64,000 nt of DNA. Origin: Aliiroseovarius crassostreae (GTDB taxonomy: Bacteria; Pseudomonadota; Alphaproteobacteria; Rhodobacterales; Rhodobacteraceae). Below the pieces are notes generated by a model. The model saw only the letters and a program-made list of their open reading frames with translations. It was not told where the DNA came from and did not search any database. Location of the stretch: positions 41,513-105,512 of the forward strand of contig NZ_LKBA01000007.1 of the NCBI RefSeq assembly GCF_001307765.1, given 5' to 3'. This document shows positions 61,411 through 64,000 of this stretch, piece by piece. Position 1 is the first letter of the stretch; every line of letters starts with the position of its first letter. The position numbers and the translations under genes are program-made.

Positions 61411-61517
61411 AGCGTTTCGACTTTAACCTGAGACAGGGGAAAATCGAAACGCTACAAGAGGTATCAATGTTGTGTACGTTTCGGAATAAACATGTGTGTC
61501 AAGTTTATCCCGAAACG
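61411..61517. repeat. Two GCGTTTC/GAAACGC hairpins, copies 2 and 3
   Basis: AGCGTTTCGA/TCGAAACGCT arms at 61,411 and 61,453 are perfect over 10 bp. CGTTTCGGAATAAAC/GTTTATCCCGAAACG (61,477-61,517) has one mismatch and an 11-base loop. They share the arm motif with 50,809-50,850. Confidence 0.7.
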
Positions 61518-61524
61518 CTTTAGA

Positions 61525-61638
61525 TAGAGTGAACAGCCTGACGGGCAGTACTGGGCGGGTCGCGCTCTGGCCAGGCCCTTTATCGGTGTTGACCTGTGGC
61601 AGGTGGTGTCCCCGTGGCTTATTGCTGCGGGTTTTTTT
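61525..61638 (+). ncRNA. Possible small RNA ending at a terminator
   Basis: Between two hairpins and the rhomboid stop, G+C-rich sequence without an open frame ends with stem CCCGTGGC/GCTGCGGG (two G-T pairs) and seven T residues on the plus strand (61,611-61,638). The nearest plus-strand gene ends about 230 bp earlier, so an independent RNA is possible. No known RNA family was recognised. Confidence 0.25.
61611..61638 (+). terminator. Rho-independent terminator
   Basis: Eight-pair stem with two G-T pairs, five-base loop and T7 run. Confidence 0.6.
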
Positions 61639-61665
61639 GATGGGGAAGCCATGCTCCGCCAGCTG

Positions 61666-62427
61666 TCACCTTTTATCGCCTCGCTCAGATCGCCGAACCT
61701 GTGGGATCCGGCTTTTTTGAAACCGATAATGGGCGACAGGATGATCCGGGTGGCCGAAGGTGATCCGCCAGTACTCGGGGCCGCCCAGTCGATACCAGAA
61801 GGGCAGCATGGCAACGAACCCCACGGCAAACCCACCGATATGCGCCCAATAGGCAACGCCCCCCTGAGCGTTGAGACTGGCCACGCCACCCCAGAGCTGC
61901 AGGGCCAGCCAGATCAGCAGCATCAGCCAGGCCGGGAAAGGGATTACCTTGAAAAATATGACAATAATGAAAAGAACATCGACCTGTGCGCGGGGAAATA
62001 ACAGCAGGTAGCCTCCCATGATCCCGGCGATTGCCCCAGAGGCGCCGACAATCGGAATGGTGCTTGCGGGATCGACCAGCACCTGAAGCAAGGTCGCCCC
62101 AACCCCGGCGGCCAGGTAAAACAGCAAAAAACGCAGATGCCCGAGGATATCTTCCAGATTGTCTCCAAAGATCCACAAAAACAGCATGTTCCCAGCGAAG
62201 TGCAGAAAACCCCCATGCACAAACATCGAGGTGAACAGGCTGCTCCAACCTTCCCCCTGCAAGATCGCATGGGGCACGGCGCCATAGCCGTAATAAACCT
62301 GCGCCAGGGCGGCCTCGTCGCCGCGAAGTGGCCACATGGCCAGAAAGACCACCAGATTCACTCCAAGCAGGCAGAAGGTGACATATGGCACGCGCAGGGA
62401 AGGGTTATGGTCGCGGATTGGTATCAT
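61666..62427 (-). CDS. Rhomboid-family intramembrane serine protease
   Basis: A 253-residue protein from ATG 62,427; the frame stays open to 63,129 but covers another gene. Six or seven membrane helices are seen, with catalytic S130 in IVGASGAIAG, H196 in YWAHIGGF and the N-terminal MFVHGGFLHFAGNMLFLW motif. Natural substrates are unknown. Confidence 0.92.
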   Translation of the reverse strand: MIPIRDHNPSLRVPYVTFCLLGVNLVVFLAMWPLRGDEAALAQVYYGYGAVPHAILQGEGWSSLFTSMFVHGGFLHFAGNMLFLWIFGDNLEDILGHLRFLLFYLAAGVGATLLQVLVDPASTIPIVGASGAIAGIMGGYLLLFPRAQVDVLFIIVIFFKVIPFPAWLMLLIWLALQLWGGVASLNAQGGVAYWAHIGGFAVGFVAMLPFWYRLGGPEYWRITFGHPDHPVAHYRFQKSRIPQVRRSERGDKR

Positions 62428-62547
62428 GGGGGGATACAGGGGGTTTTTTGAAGGAGGGTCAAGCCCTTTCCCTTTGATTTCCCCACAGTTTCCTGCTTTG
62501 ACGATACTGTGATTTGCCCGGATATACCTGTGTGATAAGCTGTCCCT

Positions 62548-63099
62548 ATGCGCTTGGGGACCTGTCTTCTTTTCTGTTTCACACTTTGGCCCGCTCTTGG
62601 GCAGGCCCAAAGCTGCCCGCCACCCAATGATATTTCCGTCAAGATCGACGGGTTGCTGTCTGAGGTGCAATCTGCGCGTTCCGACCGTGAAGCGGGGCCA
62701 ATTGTTACGCAGATGTGGGTGCTTTGGAAAACGGCGCCCGATGCGCGGGCGCAGGCGTTGCTCACCGAAGGTGTCGAGGGGATTCGCCTGACGGATTATC
62801 GGGCTGCCGAAACCGTTCTTGGCCAGTTGATCACCTATTGCCCGACCTACCCTGAAGGGTTCAATCAGCGCGCGTTCGCCCGGTTTCTGTCCGGGCGCTA
62901 TGATCTGGCGTTGGAGGATCTTGATGCGGCGCTTGCGCTTGATCCGCGCCATGTGGCTGCCCGGGCCGGGCGGGTGCTGACGCTGCATGCGCTTGGGCGC
63001 GCGGACGAGGCGCAGGATGAATTGCGTGCCGCGCTGAAGCTCAATCCCTGGTTGCCTGAACGGCATATGCTCATGCGTCTCCCCGGGATCGAACTGTAA
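62548..63099 (+). CDS. Secreted TPR-repeat protein
   Basis: A 183-residue protein with a signal peptide (CLLFCFTLWPALGQAQ) and two or three tetratricopeptide repeats (YPEGFNQRAFARFLSGRYDL, ALDPRHVAARAGRVLTLHAL). A periplasmic scaffold role is likely. Divergent from the rhomboid gene. Confidence 0.85.
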   Translation: MRLGTCLLFCFTLWPALGQAQSCPPPNDISVKIDGLLSEVQSARSDREAGPIVTQMWVLWKTAPDARAQALLTEGVEGIRLTDYRAAETVLGQLITYCPTYPEGFNQRAFARFLSGRYDLALEDLDAALALDPRHVAARAGRVLTLHALGRADEAQDELRAALKLNPWLPERHMLMRLPGIEL

Positions 63100-63189
63100 C
63101 CCCCAATTGCGCTTGCCCTTGCCAGCCAAATCGGTATTGTCGCGCCACCAACGCGGATGTGTCTGACAGACCTGTCCGCTATCCCGCGG

Positions 63190-63243
63190 GACCGCGTGGT
63201 GGAATGGTAGACACAGGAGACTTACAATCCTTGCGTCTGTGCG
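63190..63243 (+). pseudogene. Truncated tRNA-Leu-like sequence
   Basis: GACCGCGTGG followed by TGGAATGGTAGACA, which is shared with the intact tRNA-Leu 146 bp downstream. The anticodon arm is weakly paired and no T arm follows. It reads as the 5' half of a lost tRNA-Leu gene. Confidence 0.55.
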
Positions 63244-63335
63244 TTAAAATGCATACGGAACAAGGCGTTGCAACGAGAAGACTGTTTTCAGGCCCGATAT
63301 AGGCCCGGAACTGAAAATTAAAGACAACGCCAGAT

Positions 63336-63421
63336 GCGGGCGTGATGGAATGGTAGACATACCAGACTTAAAATCTGTTGGGCAAATGCCCGTGTGGGTT
63401 CGAGTCCCACCGCCCGCACCA
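63336..63421 (+). tRNA. tRNA-Leu (TAA)
   Basis: 86 nt: acceptor arms GCGGGCG/CGCCCGC, D arm, anticodon stem CAGA/TCTG with loop CTTAAAA giving TAA, long variable arm, T loop TTCGAGT and encoded CCA. Confidence 0.95.
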
Positions 63422-63526
63422 AGATATTGATTTTTATTATATTTTTGCTTTTTGGGTAGCAGCCAACGTCATTGCAAAAAGATGGCAGTACGCTAGAATT
63501 TAAATAGTTTTCCAAGTGGACAGTTC

Positions 63527-63840
63527 ATGACGCTAGATGTTCGAGGCAGCCTCAAAAACACCAAGTTGAGCAAAAACCCTTACGTCGTCTTTGAGGAACT
63601 GCTTTCCAACGCAATTGACTCGTTTCTCATTCGGAGAGATGCCGATACGGCAGTATCAATCTCGAAGTCACATTCGCCGTCGAATTCTGGCCTTCTGATC
63701 TTTTGGGAGACGAGATTGACCTCAAAGTGACGTGTTCGGACAATAGATGTGGTTTGGGTGGCGAACAGGCCAACGCCTTTCTGACGAAGGATACTTCATA
63801 CAAAGATGATTTAGCCATCTCTGGTATCGGGAAGTGCTGA
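63527..63840 (+). pseudogene. Broken GHKL (Hsp90-like) ATPase gene
   Basis: The first frame has the N box FEELLSNAIDSF. Near 63,655 the frame changes, and the new frame continues LEVTFAVEFWPSDL with the G1 box DNRCGLGG and the start of the G2 box SGIGK. The reading then stops at the edge of an IS5-like element. Both a frameshift and an insertion have destroyed the gene. GHKL ATPases of this sort are frequent in defence islands (known in general). Confidence 0.7.
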
Positions 63841-64000
63841 GCCTCCCCCTTTGAAGTGGTCCGCCCCTATAGTTAGGCTCAGGCCCCATTAATCGGCTTG
63901 AGATCGCATTGGTCGCATGCTTCACCCCCCCAGACTTTCAGGGGGTATCATGAGCAATCTTTTTTGGCTGACCGACGAACAGATGGCGCGGCTGCGACCG
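63836..64000 (+). mobile_element. IS5-family-like insertion sequence, left part only
   Basis: Begins at or near GAGCCTCCCCCTTTGAAG. A noncoding stretch of about 110 bp precedes a transposase start. The right end is outside the window, so the inverted repeat could not be confirmed. Confidence 0.65.
63950..64000 (+). CDS. IS5-family-like transposase, N-terminus only
   Basis: Seventeen codons are visible, MSNLFWLTDEQMARLRP, which is the usual opening of IS5-group transposases in alphaproteobacteria. GGGGG lies before the ATG. The rest is outside the window. Confidence 0.7.
   Translation, partial: MSNLFWLTDEQMARLRP

Noticed and set aside
61666..63129. 487-codon reading that extends the rhomboid gene
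   Set aside because: The upstream half is antisense to the TPR gene; the rhomboid domain begins at the ATG at 62,427.
1..64000. CRISPR array or cas genes
   Set aside because: No regularly spaced direct repeats and no Cas-like protein were seen.

Overview
The window looks like a chromosome segment from a marine-type alphaproteobacterium of the Rhodobacteraceae (Roseobacter group). This is inferred from the pcm-tolC-PopZ-like cluster, the DUF6280-like and EF-P neighbours, metF divergent from a LysR gene, a high G+C content and generally good Shine-Dalgarno sites. No rRNA or protein unique to one species was seen, so the genus is left open.

Positions 1 to about 38,485 are a large mobile island, most likely an integrative and conjugative element. 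A tyrosine integrase (37,386-38,417) ends 68 bp from the 3' end of a tRNA-Cys gene (38,486-38,559), the usual arrangement for tRNA-targeted insertion. The far end lies beyond base 1. Going inward from the left edge, the island holds a type I restriction-modification operon (hsdM-hsdS-unknown-hsdR, minus strand, hsdR cut by the window edge) and an ArdC-type antirestriction gene with several small co-transcribed genes. Relaxosome genes follow (MobC-like, VirD2-like relaxase, VirD4 coupling protein, plus strand). A cargo zone comes next, with a RloC/PrrC-like ATPase, a decayed ATPase, a ComEC-like metallo-beta-lactamase-fold protein and an IS1595-family element. After it lies a full P-type type IV secretion operon on the minus strand (19,637-30,480: VirB1-like, B2, B3, B4, a B7-like lipoprotein, a second transglycosylase, B5, B8, B9, B10, B11, a DUF4177-like protein, B6). 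The last part has a zinc-ribbon protein of unknown role, an XRE regulator, a TrbM-like periplasmic protein, a UvrD/helicase IV-like protein with C-terminal zinc ribbons, and two divergent ribbon-helix-helix proteins beside the integrase.

The transfer genes appear to be wired together. A 16-bp palindrome lies before the relaxase operon (9,233-9,248) and recurs with one change before the T4SS operon (30,517-30,532). A 20-bp palindrome lies in two duplicated, hairpin-rich leaders before the ardC operon and the next small-gene operon (6,284 and 7,790), and its right half is repeated next to the XRE start codon (33,035). The 9,217-9,288 segment carries nested inverted repeats and is the best oriT candidate.

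Positions 38,560 to about 63,100 are core chromosome: pcm, tolC, a PopZ-like protein, cobQ, efp, a pseudouridine synthase, ygfZ, an MsbA-type ABC transporter, a tyrosine phosphatase, hisC, valS, pgm, an Lrp regulator divergent from a basic amino acid decarboxylase, a thioesterase, metF/metR-like, suhB, a Flp-like pilin, a rhomboid protease and a secreted TPR protein. Intergenic spaces carry two small repeat families.

From 63,190 onward the sequence is accessory again: a tRNA-Leu remnant, an intact tRNA-Leu(TAA), a broken GHKL ATPase gene and the start of an IS5-like element that runs off the window.
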